Source: Paenibacillus guangzhouensis
Lineage (GTDB): Bacteria > Bacillota > Bacilli > Paenibacillales > Paenibacillaceae
Direction of reading: 5' to 3'
NCBI RefSeq assembly: GCF_009363075.1
Contig: NZ_CP045293.1
Location: 2,356,001-2,420,000, forward strand
DNA: 64,000 nucleotides
A program made the position numbers and the translations under genes. The notes beneath the pieces are model-generated. The model was not told the origin of the DNA. It made no database searches and saw only the letters and a program-made list of their open reading frames with translations. Shown here one piece after another: positions 27,287 through 36,244 of the stretch (positions within the stretch are counted from its first letter, which is position 1; every line of letters begins with the position of its first letter).

Positions 27287-29113
27287 TTATTTCTTCAAAT
27301 GATAAGGTACCGTCGTAATGATCACATTGCGTCGGAAGAGCAAATGGGCACGGATCAGCAAGCTCGACTGATTGTGAAGAAAATTATGCCAACCCTTCTT
27401 CGGAATGAACTGTGGGATAATGACGGTCACTTGATAATTCGATTCGCTCGCTTTCCGTTGAACGGTATCAATAAATTTCGTTAACGGATTAATGATACTG
27501 CGATAGGGTGAATGCAACGTGACAAGTCTGACATCCGGCTGCCATTTATTCCACTTCTCCTCGAAGATTTGTTCGCCTTCCCGCTCAAAAGGCACATGAA
27601 CCGCGATCAGTTGATACGGTTTCAACGATTTCGCATAGTTCAGCGAGTTCTCAACGGCATGGGTGATGCCGGCTACTGGAACAATGATGACATTCCCCTC
27701 GATCGGTGGCGCAGGCTCACAATCCGTAATGCGCAGCTGCTCGCCAACTGCATCATAGTGCTTACGAATTTGATGGAAGAGCGCAATGATTAACGGCAAG
27801 AAGATGAGTACGGACCATATTTGCGAGAACTTCGTAATGAAGAATACTAAAGTAACGACTAAACTGATCGTTGCGCCGGTCGTATTAATGATGAACTTCG
27901 TTACCCAACCCTTCGGCTTCTCACGAAGCCATTTCAACAGCATCCCGGTCTGAGATAGTGTGAACGGAATGAACACCCCGACAGCATAGAGCGGAATTAG
28001 CTGCTCCGTCTTCCCTTCGAAGGCTACAATCAAGATGATGGACATGACGGCCAAGAAAATAATCCCATTCGAATATCCTAAGCGATCGCCGCGCATCGTG
28101 AACATTCTTGGAATGAACTTATCTTTCGCCAGATTCACAGCAAGCAGCGGGAATGCGGAATATCCGGTATTGGCGGCAAGAATCAAGATAAGCGCCGTCG
28201 TGCCTTGAATGAAGAAGTACATAAAGTTCCGTCCGAAGGTCATCTCAGCAATCTGGGAGACAACCGTAACCTCTTCTTTCGGAGCAATGCCGTAATAATA
28301 AGCCAAGAAAATAATGCCCGAGAATAATAACGCGAGCAGCGTTCCCATCGCAATTAATGTCTTTGCTGCGTTATTCGGCGCCGGATCCTTGAAGTTAGGT
28401 ATCGCGTTCGAGATCGCCTCTACCCCTGTTAACGCAGAACTACCTGATGCGAATGCTCTTAAGAGCAGGAACAAGCTGATTCCAGCCACGGGTGTTCCGA
28501 GCGATGTATGCAGCTCAGGCGATATTTGACCGGTTAGAATTTTGTAAATCCCTACACCCGATAGGATGAATAAGGCAAGGACGAACAGATACACCGGATA
28601 AGCCAGGATCGACGCCGATTCTGTGACGCCTCGTAAGTTCAAGATCGTAATAAATACGACGAATAGGATCGCAATGCCTACGTTATGTTCGTGCAGACTT
28701 GGAAAAGCAGACGTAATCGCATCGGTCCCAGCCGATACACTCACGGCCACGGTCAGAATATAATCAACAAGAAGAGATCCGCCTGCGACCAAGCCCGGGT
28801 ACATACCCAAATTTTCTTTGGATACGACGTAAGCTCCGCCACCATGCGGATAAGCGAATATTATTTGCCGATAGGATAAGATAAGTGCTGTCAATAGAAT
28901 TAATACGCCAATACCAATGGGGATGGAGTACCAGAAAGCTGCAGTGCTGATGGTAACCAGAACGAGCAATATTTGCTCAGGTCCATAGGCAACGGAAGAT
29001 AACGCATCAGAAGATAAGATAGCTAATGCTTTGGTCTTGTTGATTTTCTGCTCTCCTAACTCCGTTGACTTCAGTGGTCTACCAATTAATAATCGTTTGA
29101 TAATGGATAACAT
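27287..29113 (-). CDS. kimA: KimA-type high-affinity potassium importer
   Basis: This 608-residue membrane protein follows Bacillus subtilis KimA (YdaO, 607 residues) along its length: IGRPLKSTELGEQKINKTKALAILSSDALSSVAYGPEQIL, YPHGGGAYVVSKENLG, LLVDYILTVAVSVSAGTDA. It has about 12 transmembrane helices and a C-terminal cytoplasmic domain. It co-imports K+ and protons and is inhibited by c-di-AMP. The leader upstream is a c-di-AMP riboswitch with terminator, matching the known control of kimA. Confidence 0.95.
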   Translation of the reverse strand: MLSIIKRLLIGRPLKSTELGEQKINKTKALAILSSDALSSVAYGPEQILLVLVTISTAAFWYSIPIGIGVLILLTALILSYRQIIFAYPHGGGAYVVSKENLGMYPGLVAGGSLLVDYILTVAVSVSAGTDAITSAFPSLHEHNVGIAILFVVFITILNLRGVTESASILAYPVYLFVLALFILSGVGIYKILTGQISPELHTSLGTPVAGISLFLLLRAFASGSSALTGVEAISNAIPNFKDPAPNNAAKTLIAMGTLLALLFSGIIFLAYYYGIAPKEEVTVVSQIAEMTFGRNFMYFFIQGTTALILILAANTGYSAFPLLAVNLAKDKFIPRMFTMRGDRLGYSNGIIFLAVMSIILIVAFEGKTEQLIPLYAVGVFIPFTLSQTGMLLKWLREKPKGWVTKFIINTTGATISLVVTLVFFITKFSQIWSVLIFLPLIIALFHQIRKHYDAVGEQLRITDCEPAPPIEGNVIIVPVAGITHAVENSLNYAKSLKPYQLIAVHVPFEREGEQIFEEKWNKWQPDVRLVTLHSPYRSIINPLTKFIDTVQRKASESNYQVTVIIPQFIPKKGWHNFLHNQSSLLIRAHLLFRRNVIITTVPYHLKK

Positions 29114-29235
29114 CGTGAATCTTGCTCCCCTTTTGGTTAATACATAGATGTGATTATGAAGCTATAATCCCTTGTTTCGCACGCTTTTATCCATAACAGC
29201 AACCTACCCCCAAACCGCTAATTATGTTTTTTGGC

Positions 29236-29269
29236 AATAAAAAACCACAGAGGCTTGAACCTCCGTGGT
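29236..29269 (-). terminator. Riboswitch expression-platform terminator before kimA
   Basis: Stem ACCACGGAGG/CCTCTGTGGT (29244-29269) is followed on the minus strand by TTTTTTATT. It lies between the c-di-AMP aptamer and kimA and should form when the ligand is bound. Confidence 0.9.
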
Positions 29270-29282
29270 CATATTGACATGA

Positions 29283-29462
29283 TCACAGTATTCATATCCC
29301 CTCTCTTACGACGCTTACGAGGTTAGCTGTCGGATTCGGATGGCGAGAGTCACCCTACTGCATGCCTGCAGATTCACCCCATGTGATGGACTTTCATGTT
29401 CATCACGTTGGTTCCCCCGTTTTCCCTTCTGGAAAACTCAGCGAATATGAGAATATAGTTGA
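29283..29462 (-). ncRNA. c-di-AMP riboswitch (ydaO-yuaA class)
   Basis: On the minus strand the leader contains the conserved blocks of this class in order: GGGGGAACCAACG, CATGGGGTGAATC, GTAGGGTGACTCTCG, CCGAATCCGACAGCTAACC, TCGTAAGCGTC and GAGAGGGG. The outer P1 pairing can form between TATTCTCATA near 29450 and TATGAATA near 29290. It ends about 15 bases before the terminator hairpin and controls kimA, so high c-di-AMP lowers potassium uptake. The ends are approximate. Confidence 0.93.
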
Positions 29463-29572
29463 ACGATATTTTGTGCTATGCGCATTTCCAAGATTGAATA
29501 TTACGCCTTTCTGTTCTCCTTGTAAAATGCTAAAAAGTTGGTTGCAAAGAATAATTCAGACGATTCATCACC

Positions 29573-29588
29573 AAGTAAACGCTTACTT
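29573..29588. promoter_or_regulatory. Palindromic cre-like operator upstream of the kimA leader
   Basis: The 16-base near-perfect palindrome AAGTAAACGCTTACTT fits 13 of 14 positions of the cre consensus on the minus strand. It sits in the expected kimA promoter region, about 110 bases upstream of the aptamer and about 50 bases after the end of the next gene. It could bind CcpA or another LacI-family repressor. Confidence 0.45.
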
Positions 29589-29640
29589 GATTCTTACTCT
29601 TTTATTATCTATTTCACACGCAAGTTCTCTTTGATTTTTA

Positions 29641-30549
29641 TCAAAAGTCCTCTTCCGTCAAGTCATAGTTAACCGTCATCGCAACTTTACTCCCCGCTGC
29701 CGCAGCAATTACAACCTGAGAAGGTCTCACATAAGCCGCATCTCCAGCCGCATACAACCCTGCTACGGAACTTCTCCCTGCTGCATCCGTTCGAATTCCA
29801 CCTTGCTCCGTCACCTCATAACCGAGTTGTTCGCGGAATGTTGCTTTATTCACGAACGTGGGACTAACGAATCCGCCACGGCGCTCAATCCAACTCCCAT
29901 CCGTGAAAGAAACACGTTCTAGCTGTCCGTGCTGTCCTTCAAAGGCTGCAATAGGTGTCTGAATCACCCGGATCCCTCTAGACATCAGGAGGTCTTGCTG
30001 CTCATCGGATAATATCGTGCGGCCATTCGTGCTTACGATTAGATCTTCGCTCCAGTTATATAGCAATTTAGCGGTATGGAAGATGCCAGCATCCTCAGAT
30101 ATGGCGATCAGAGGCTGATCACGCATCTCCCATGCGTCGCAATATGGGCAGTTAAATATGCTTTTCCCATAAAAATCGTGAAATCCTTCGATAGCGGGGA
30201 AGATCTCCTTCAGTCCCGTTGCGATGATCACCTTGCGCGCCTGCAACTGGTTGCCGGAAGACATAACAATGTCGAATCCCTGCCCTGCTGCATGAACATC
30301 GGTTACATCAAGCTGCCAATGGTGCACAGACGGATAGCGCAGTACTTCTTCATAGGCCACTCGTCTGAACTCAGCTGGCGCGACATTGTCCCTTGTAATA
30401 AATCCATGCGAAGCATGGGTAACGCTATTCCTCGGCTGGTTGTTATCCAGCAGCGCGACACGTCTCCTTGCTCTCCCTAACACTAGCGCCGCATTAAGAC
30501 CTGCAGGTCCTCCGCCTATAATGGCACAATCATACATCATTAGACTCAT
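29641..30549 (-). CDS. Thioredoxin reductase-like FAD/NAD(P) oxidoreductase
   Basis: The 302-residue flavoprotein has FAD-binding GGGPAGLNAALVLGRARR at the N terminus, redox motif CPYCDAWE near residue 138 and GLYAAGDAAYVRPSQVVIAAAAG at the end. The CxxC spacing and the DAWE extension match the bacillithiol-disulfide reductase/TrxB-like group without a dedicated thioredoxin neighbour. It lies downstream of an Rrf2 regulator but is separated from it by a terminator, so it has its own promoter carrying an inverted repeat at 30579-30594. Confidence 0.9.
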   Translation of the reverse strand: MSLMMYDCAIIGGGPAGLNAALVLGRARRRVALLDNNQPRNSVTHASHGFITRDNVAPAEFRRVAYEEVLRYPSVHHWQLDVTDVHAAGQGFDIVMSSGNQLQARKVIIATGLKEIFPAIEGFHDFYGKSIFNCPYCDAWEMRDQPLIAISEDAGIFHTAKLLYNWSEDLIVSTNGRTILSDEQQDLLMSRGIRVIQTPIAAFEGQHGQLERVSFTDGSWIERRGGFVSPTFVNKATFREQLGYEVTEQGGIRTDAAGRSSVAGLYAAGDAAYVRPSQVVIAAAAGSKVAMTVNYDLTEEDF

Positions 30550-30578
30550 CCTTTCTTATATCATCGTTATTAAAGATA

Positions 30579-30594
30579 TATTATGTCTATAATA
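30579..30594. promoter_or_regulatory. Putative Rrf2 operator before the reductase gene
   Basis: Inverted repeat TATTAT-N4-ATAATA in the 66 bases between the Rrf2 terminator and the reductase gene. The flanking minus-strand sequence GGGATTATTATAGA resembles GGGTTATTGTAGA in the regulator's own promoter. Confidence 0.45.
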
Positions 30595-30596
30595 AT

Positions 30597-30634
30597 CCCA
30601 AAAAATAACGATGTCTTACTCAGACAACGTTATT
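30597..30634 (-). terminator. Terminator overlapping the 3' end of the Rrf2 gene
   Basis: Hairpin arms AATAACG...AGACA on one side and TGTCT...CGTTATT on the other (30604-30634) are followed on the minus strand by TTTTTGGG. The Rrf2 stop codon (30616-30618) lies in the hairpin. It separates the regulator from the reductase gene. Confidence 0.75.
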
Positions 30635-31017
30635 GCTCGGGCAATCTCGAAGAGTTTCCTACGGCGAAGCTCCTGCTCCATCGCTCCTTCAGCAGATACC
30701 ATCACTTTCTGGATTTCGCATTCTGTATCGTCATGAAGCCCGCAGTGGAACAAGGATGCCGTTCCTTCGATCGCATGAATGACATCAAGGAATGAGATCT
30801 CTTCCTTCTTCGCTTTAAGCCGATACCCTCCATTCGCACCGGAAGCCGATTCAATCAACCCTGCCTTAACCAGCTTGGTCAAAATCTTCGACAGGTACGT
30901 CGATGAGACGCCCTGCCTATCCGCGAGCTGCGATACACCAACTGGTTTGCCTGGAGCGACAGATATCAACAGCAGCATCGTATGCAGCGCATAGTTCGTT
31001 GCCTTGGAGAACTTCAT
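30616..31017 (-). CDS. Rrf2-family transcriptional regulator
   Basis: Translation from ATG 31015-31017 gives 133 residues and the typical opening MKFSKATNYALHTMLLL; GAGGTG precedes it. The winged helix-turn-helix is visible at VSQLADRQGVSSTYLSKILTKLVKAGLIESASGANGGYRL. A Cys-containing segment (FHCGLHDDTEC, about residues 93-103) may sense redox or disulfide stress as in other Rrf2 proteins. Similar AT-rich motifs lie in its own promoter and before the neighbouring reductase gene, which suggests it controls both. Confidence 0.92.
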   Translation of the reverse strand: MKFSKATNYALHTMLLLISVAPGKPVGVSQLADRQGVSSTYLSKILTKLVKAGLIESASGANGGYRLKAKKEEISFLDVIHAIEGTASLFHCGLHDDTECEIQKVMVSAEGAMEQELRRRKLFEIARAITLSE

Positions 31018-31034
31018 CTTCACACCTCGAATCA

Positions 31035-31060
31035 TAGACTATATCTATCTACAATAACCC
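31035..31060. promoter_or_regulatory. Putative Rrf2 autoregulatory operator
   Basis: The region holds an inverted repeat TAGA-N5-TCTA (31035-31047) and a GGGTTATTGTAGA segment (minus strand) like the one before the reductase gene. It lies 18 bases upstream of the Rrf2 start. Confidence 0.4.
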
Positions 31061-31135
31061 TAAAATGAAGATTCGTCAAGATTTGCCGAACTTTACGAGT
31101 TTTGATTTTGAACGGTGTTGTCCTGTGATGATGTC

Positions 31136-32353
31136 TTAACTCAGCATTCCGATGATCGTCCCCCCAACCGCTCCTGCCACGACCACGACCCATGGCGGCA
31201 GCTTCCAGAAGACGAGCAACAAGAACAACAGTGATGTGAAGGCAAAATCAACAGGCGTAAGAATGGCCGTCGTCCAGAGCGGATGATATAACGCTGCGAG
31301 CAAAATACCGACAACCGCCGCATTGATGCCAATAAAAGCACCCTGCATCTTACGATTTTTACGAATCGTATTCCAGAATGGCAAGGTTCCTGCAATCAAT
31401 AAAAACGCGGGCAGGAAGATCGCAACCGTTGCCAGCAGTGCTCCGCTTACCCCGCTTTTCATCGCACCTAAATAGCTGGCAAAGGTGAACAATGGACCGG
31501 GAACGGCCTGTGCCGCGCCATACCCTGCCAGGAAGTCAGCCTTCGTAATCCAGCCTGTCGGTACGACTTCACGTTCAAGCATTGGAAGGACAACATGTCC
31601 TCCTCCAAAAACAAGGGAGCCTGATCGATAGAAGCTATCAAATAGAGATAATCCATCAGCATTCACAATCGGCCTTAGGATAGGCAGAATTATGAGCAAT
31701 CCGAAGAAGAGCATCAAGCAAATGATCGCTACGCTACGACGAATCGGGATGATGACATCTGTAATCATCGATTGCTCTGTTCTCTGGTAGAGCAGTATCC
31801 CCATGATACCTGCAGCAAGGATAATAACGATTTGACTCAGTGCAGTCTGCCATAGAAGTGCTGTCGCCATGGCGATGATCGCGATCGTTGCACGACTGCG
31901 GTCTGGCGTTAGCTTCTGCCCCATGCTCCATACGGCCTGTGCCACGATCGCTACAGCGACAAGCTTAAGACCGTGAATCCATCCGGCGTTGCCTACATCC
32001 AATCCCTGGATTAAGAAGGCGAAGAGCATCAACATGATAACGGATGGCAAGGTAAATCCAATCCAGGCTACGACTCCTCCGAGCAGGCCGCCTCGCACAA
32101 GGCCGATGCCCATGCCGACTTGGCTGCTGGCAGGCCCGGGCAACAACTGACACAATGCAACCAAGTCCGCATAGCTCCGTTCGTCCATCCATTGACGACG
32201 ACGAACATATTCATCATGGAAGTAACCCAGATGCGCGATTGGCCCTCCAAATGAAGTCAAACCAAGCATCAATGACACCCCGAACACTTCAACCAACCTC
32301 TGTAATTTTGATGCTTGATCGTCGTTCCGCGGCGTTTGTTCTACTTCTTTCAC
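31136..32353 (-). CDS. chrA: Chromate efflux transporter, long-chain ChrA
   Basis: The 405-residue membrane protein has the two homologous halves of long-chain CHR transporters. The N half has GLTSFGGPIAHLGYFHDEYV and LCQLLPGPASSQVGMGIGL, and the C half has SLVFGGGHVVLPMLEREVV and AGYGAAQAVPGPLFTFASYLG; the paired GGP/PGP and FGGGH/VPGP motifs define the family. It exports chromate or related oxyanions. It is transcribed alone, opposite to the P-type ATPase gene. Confidence 0.93.
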   Translation of the reverse strand: MKEVEQTPRNDDQASKLQRLVEVFGVSLMLGLTSFGGPIAHLGYFHDEYVRRRQWMDERSYADLVALCQLLPGPASSQVGMGIGLVRGGLLGGVVAWIGFTLPSVIMLMLFAFLIQGLDVGNAGWIHGLKLVAVAIVAQAVWSMGQKLTPDRSRATIAIIAMATALLWQTALSQIVIILAAGIMGILLYQRTEQSMITDVIIPIRRSVAIICLMLFFGLLIILPILRPIVNADGLSLFDSFYRSGSLVFGGGHVVLPMLEREVVPTGWITKADFLAGYGAAQAVPGPLFTFASYLGAMKSGVSGALLATVAIFLPAFLLIAGTLPFWNTIRKNRKMQGAFIGINAAVVGILLAALYHPLWTTAILTPVDFAFTSLLFLLLVFWKLPPWVVVVAGAVGGTIIGMLS

Positions 32354-32557
32354 GTGTTAATGACCCTCCTTAGCTGTGTAGAGCTTATATAGATATCATT
32401 ATAGAAGGGAAATATTCGGGGATTGTTAACGTTTCACCTTTCAATTTTGTAAGGCGCATGTAAGTGAATCCAATAGTACCTTGATTCGGGTTGCCTTAAA
32501 ATGTGGTGTAGTGGAATAGCTGGATTTACGCTGCTGCAAGAGGAGGACCAAGACATC

Positions 32558-34873
32558 ATGAGAACTGGACTAACCGAAGAGCAAGTACGTTTACGAATCA
32601 AGCAAGGGCAAGTCAATAAGCAACCACAAGAACCATCCCGAACAATCTGGGAGATCATACGAACCCATTTATTTACAACGTTTAACTTCCTAAATGCGGT
32701 GCTAGCCATCGCCGTCTTGATTGCAGGATCCCCGAAAAATGCACTATTCGTTGGTGTGATCCTATTCAATACGTTTATAGGACTGTTCCAGGAATTACGA
32801 GCCAAGGCAACGTTAGAGAAACTGTCTGTTCTTCACGTTACACAGGTTCAAGTGTGTCGTAGCGCTCAGGACCGAGCCATCCCAGCAGAAGAACTGGTCA
32901 TGGATGATATGATGATTCTGAAGCCTGGGGATCGCATCGCTGCAGATGCCATTGTGCTGTCTGATGGTTCACTTGAAGTAGACGAATCCCTGCTTACAGG
33001 TGAAGCGGACCCGATTGGCAAGCGTGAAGGATCGCAGATTCTAGCTGGGAGCTTCGTCGTGGCGGGCACGGGTTATGCGAAGGTCAGTAAGGTCGGTGCT
33101 GGCACCTATGCAGCGAAGCTCGCCAATGAGGCCAAACGCTTCAAACGGATTAATTCTGAACTGCAAGGCGCAGTAAATAAGCTGTTCAAGTTCATTATGT
33201 GGCTCGTCGTCCCCATCGGAGCCATGCTCATTCTGACACAATTGTTCTTTACCCATGCCACTTGGCAGGAAGCTGTCATTGCTGCTGTCTCCGGCATCGT
33301 AAGCATGGTTCCGGAAGGATTGGTATTATTAACTAGCGCAACCTTTGTTATGGCGATTGCCAAGCTTGCGAAGCATCATACGCTTGTACAGGAACTGCCT
33401 GCGACAGAGGTCCTCGCCCGGGTTGATGTCCTATGTCTTGATAAGACGGGCACCATTACGGAAGGAAATCTGGAGCTTGTGGATGTTGTCCTGCTGGATC
33501 ATGATCCTGCGGAACGGGTGGATGCTGTATTATCTGGCATTGTGCATGCCTTGCCGAGTATGAATCCAACTCAAGATGCGATTCGGGAAAGGTATAATCA
33601 AGCATCTAGCCTTGATGTCATCGATAAAGTCCCCTTCTCCTCAGATAGAAAATGGAGCGGCGCCGCATTCGAATCTGAAGGTGCTTGGGTGCTTGGCGCT
33701 CCCGAGATGATCCTAAAAGATGATTATGCTCGAATCCAAAAGGATGTCGAGCGTGAAGCATCGCAAGGCAGACGCGTGCTCGTGCTTGCTCAAGTGGATC
33801 ATGAAACATTTCAGAACGAGAGGATTCAAGGCGCTCGCGTTGCTGCCCTGCTGCTCATTGCGGATCGCATTCGGGAAGAGGCGCCAGAAGCCTTAGGTTA
33901 TTTTGCGAAAGAAGGCGTAACGATCAAGGTGATATCAGGAGACAATCCGGTTACCGTTTCTGCAGTTGCGTCTCGAGCTGGTGTGTTTGGCGCGGAGAGG
34001 TACATCGATGCTAGAACATTGCCGGAAGATCCGGATCAATTGGCCAGCATCGCTGAAGCATATACGATATTCGGACGTGTGACGCCGCATCAAAAGAAAT
34101 TACTCGTCCAAGCATTGCAGTCGCGAGGGCATACCGTAGCCATGACGGGGGATGGTGTCAATGATGTCCTCGCGCTCAAAGAGGCCGATTGCGGAATCGC
34201 AATGGCGAGCGGCTCGGATGCAGCCAAGGCGGTATCCCAACTCGTGCTGCTAACATCTGATTTTAGTGTACTGCCTAAGGTGGTCATGGAAGGACGGAAA
34301 ATCATCAATAACTTGGAGAAAGTATCTGTTCTCTTCTTATCGAAGACGGTATACTCCATCTTATTATCCATCATCTTTACTTGTATTTTGATGCCTTACC
34401 CGATGATGCCAATCCATGTCACACTCATTGGTGGATTAATGATTGGAATTCCAGCGTTCTTCTTAGCGATGAGTTCGAACCATGCCCGTGTGCAGCCGGG
34501 ATTCCTTCGAAGAGTCTTGCGATCGGCCATTCCCAATGCAGTCATCCTGACAAGCGTGACCCTTGCGATGTTCTTATATGCGCACAACAGCGGAGTGAGC
34601 ACTGCGGAGGCCCGGACCCTTGCCGTTCTTGTCCTCGGGGGCGCCAGTGTCGTCGTGCTCACGCGAATCGCCAGACCGCTGAACGGCTACAAGATCCAAT
34701 TGGTGATCGCTATGCTGATGTTGTTCACGGCAGCATTTGTAACCCCTTTGGGTAAAGAAATCTTCATGTTAACGACCGATACCTTATCCCATCTCATCCC
34801 TGCGTTCTCGTTGGTCTTCCTCACATGGCCGATGCTGTCACTGAGCAACCGCCTGGTGAGGCGAATCATATAG
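32558..34873 (+). CDS. Cation-translocating P-type ATPase
   Basis: From ATG 32558, preceded by GAGGAGG, the protein has 771 residues; the longer frame adds 19 residues without support. P-type landmarks are LTGEA (146-150), the membrane motif VPEGL (251-255), DKTGT with catalytic Asp295, and MTGDGVNDVLALKEADCGIAM later. The short N terminus and the MVPEGLVLLT helix place it near the pneumococcal CaxP/MgtA group (Ca2+ or Mn2+ export), where the same helix reads PKG. The transported ion is inferred, not shown. Its stop codon abuts that of the convergent SDR gene. Confidence 0.9.
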   Translation: MRTGLTEEQVRLRIKQGQVNKQPQEPSRTIWEIIRTHLFTTFNFLNAVLAIAVLIAGSPKNALFVGVILFNTFIGLFQELRAKATLEKLSVLHVTQVQVCRSAQDRAIPAEELVMDDMMILKPGDRIAADAIVLSDGSLEVDESLLTGEADPIGKREGSQILAGSFVVAGTGYAKVSKVGAGTYAAKLANEAKRFKRINSELQGAVNKLFKFIMWLVVPIGAMLILTQLFFTHATWQEAVIAAVSGIVSMVPEGLVLLTSATFVMAIAKLAKHHTLVQELPATEVLARVDVLCLDKTGTITEGNLELVDVVLLDHDPAERVDAVLSGIVHALPSMNPTQDAIRERYNQASSLDVIDKVPFSSDRKWSGAAFESEGAWVLGAPEMILKDDYARIQKDVEREASQGRRVLVLAQVDHETFQNERIQGARVAALLLIADRIREEAPEALGYFAKEGVTIKVISGDNPVTVSAVASRAGVFGAERYIDARTLPEDPDQLASIAEAYTIFGRVTPHQKKLLVQALQSRGHTVAMTGDGVNDVLALKEADCGIAMASGSDAAKAVSQLVLLTSDFSVLPKVVMEGRKIINNLEKVSVLFLSKTVYSILLSIIFTCILMPYPMMPIHVTLIGGLMIGIPAFFLAMSSNHARVQPGFLRRVLRSAIPNAVILTSVTLAMFLYAHNSGVSTAEARTLAVLVLGGASVVVLTRIARPLNGYKIQLVIAMLMLFTAAFVTPLGKEIFMLTTDTLSHLIPAFSLVFLTWPMLSLSNRLVRRII

Positions 34874-35716
34874 TTATTCGATACCAAGCTGAATACGGCG
34901 TGTCTGAGCAATCCCTTGCAGTCCTGTAGGGTCCTCTTGAACTTTATGATGAACGAACCGCTCTGCTGCTTCCGATGTCCGGAGCCGGAGCGGTTTTATT
35001 TCCATTCGAGTGAGCTCCAGCATCAGGTCAGCGATCGATTCAGGCGTTTGAGGCACAGCATTGCGTTTGGTGAAGCTATCGATATACGTCTGAACAATCG
35101 GCTTATATTCGTCATCCAGTACACCGCCTGTCTGAGCGACTTGATCCATTGCTGTCTGGACAAATTGCGTTGCAATGGCACCAGGCTCAATCAGAGTCAC
35201 ATCGATATTGAACAGAGGCTTGTAGTACGTGGCGAGACTTTCCAACAAACCTTCAACGGCAAATTTACTTGCGCAATAGATCTCGTTCAACGGTTGACCG
35301 ACCAACCCGCCGACGCTGGAAGTCGCCACGATGTGTCCTGACTCCGCCTGGGTTAATAGAGGTAGTGCAGCACGAATCGTATGCATAACGCCATACACAT
35401 TGGTGTCGAAGACGCTCTGTATTTGCTCGAATGAAGCTTGACCTAACGTTCGAATAAATCCAAATCCCGCATTACAGAATAATAGATCAATTCTTCCCTG
35501 CTCATCTGAAATTACGCGCATCGCGCGTTCAATCGAAGCAGGATCCACCACATCGATTTCCAGGAAATGCAGATTCTCCTCCGCTGCATATAAAGCCTGA
35601 TCACGCTCCAAGTTCCGAGTTCCGGCATAGACGCTCCATCCGTTTTTGGCAAACGTTAACGCAGTCGCTAACCCGACACCAGATGAAGCACCTGTGATAC
35701 ATATGATTTTATTCAT
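34874..35716 (-). CDS. Short-chain dehydrogenase/reductase
   Basis: From ATG 35714-35716, nine bases after GGAG, the protein has 280 residues. It is a classical SDR with cofactor motif TGASSGVG, NAG in LLFCNAGFGF and active-site YCASK (Ser about 11 residues earlier in ATSSVGGLVG). The substrate is unknown. The gene is downstream of a MarR regulator gene, and a perfect 17-base palindrome in its promoter suggests repression by that regulator. Its stop codon is directly next to the ATPase stop codon with no intergenic base. Confidence 0.94.
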   Translation of the reverse strand: MNKIICITGASSGVGLATALTFAKNGWSVYAGTRNLERDQALYAAEENLHFLEIDVVDPASIERAMRVISDEQGRIDLLFCNAGFGFIRTLGQASFEQIQSVFDTNVYGVMHTIRAALPLLTQAESGHIVATSSVGGLVGQPLNEIYCASKFAVEGLLESLATYYKPLFNIDVTLIEPGAIATQFVQTAMDQVAQTGGVLDDEYKPIVQTYIDSFTKRNAVPQTPESIADLMLELTRMEIKPLRLRTSEAAERFVHHKVQEDPTGLQGIAQTRRIQLGIE

Positions 35717-35747
35717 GATTAGCATCTCCTTTGTTCAAAAAATATAT

Positions 35748-35780
35748 TGTTTAGTATCTAAACAGTATAAAATCTAAACA
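35748..35780. promoter_or_regulatory. Putative MarR operator before the SDR gene
   Basis: Perfect palindrome TGTTTAGTATCTAAACA (35748-35764) plus a further half site TCTAAACA (35773-35780), upstream of the SDR start and downstream of the MarR gene. Confidence 0.65.
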
Positions 35781-35806
35781 TAGTTGTCAAGCGAAATTTT
35801 CTTCAT

Positions 35807-36217
35807 TTAGAAAGGCAATTTATCAAGCAATTGACGCAGCAGCTTGATCTCTTCAGGCGTATAGTCCGCGAACAACCGCACAATTTTTTGATCATAATCA
35901 GCCAGAATCGAGTCGCTTAGACGCTGCCCTTTATCCGTCACTTGGATGAGCAGACTCCTGCGGCTTATCGGGTGCGGTTTGCGTTGAACCAGATGATCCT
36001 GTTCCAATTTATCGAGTAATTGTGTCACTGCACCGCGGGTTAATCCAAACTCATTTGCAATATCCACGGCAATGGAATCGGGATTTCTTCGTAAAAATTG
36101 CAACGTATATATCATAATGGGCGTAACCTCGTATTGAGGCAGCACTTGTGTAAAATAAGTAGATAATACACTCTTAATTTCTCTAAATTTCGTCGTTACG
36201 TGTTGTAGATCTTCCAT
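35807..36217 (-). CDS. MarR-family transcriptional regulator
   Basis: This 136-residue protein has the MarR winged helix-turn-helix (AVDIANEFGLTRGAVTQLLDKLEQDHLVQRKPHPISRRSLLIQVTDKG, about residues 52-100). It probably represses the adjacent SDR gene and itself: a perfect palindrome lies in the SDR promoter and a 13-base palindrome CTATAC-A-GTATAG (36245-36257) overlaps a TATACT -10 upstream of this gene. Confidence 0.93.
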   Translation of the reverse strand: MEDLQHVTTKFREIKSVLSTYFTQVLPQYEVTPIMIYTLQFLRRNPDSIAVDIANEFGLTRGAVTQLLDKLEQDHLVQRKPHPISRRSLLIQVTDKGQRLSDSILADYDQKIVRLFADYTPEEIKLLRQLLDKLPF

Positions 36218-36244
36218 GTCGATCCCCCTTCTTTTGTTAAGTTT

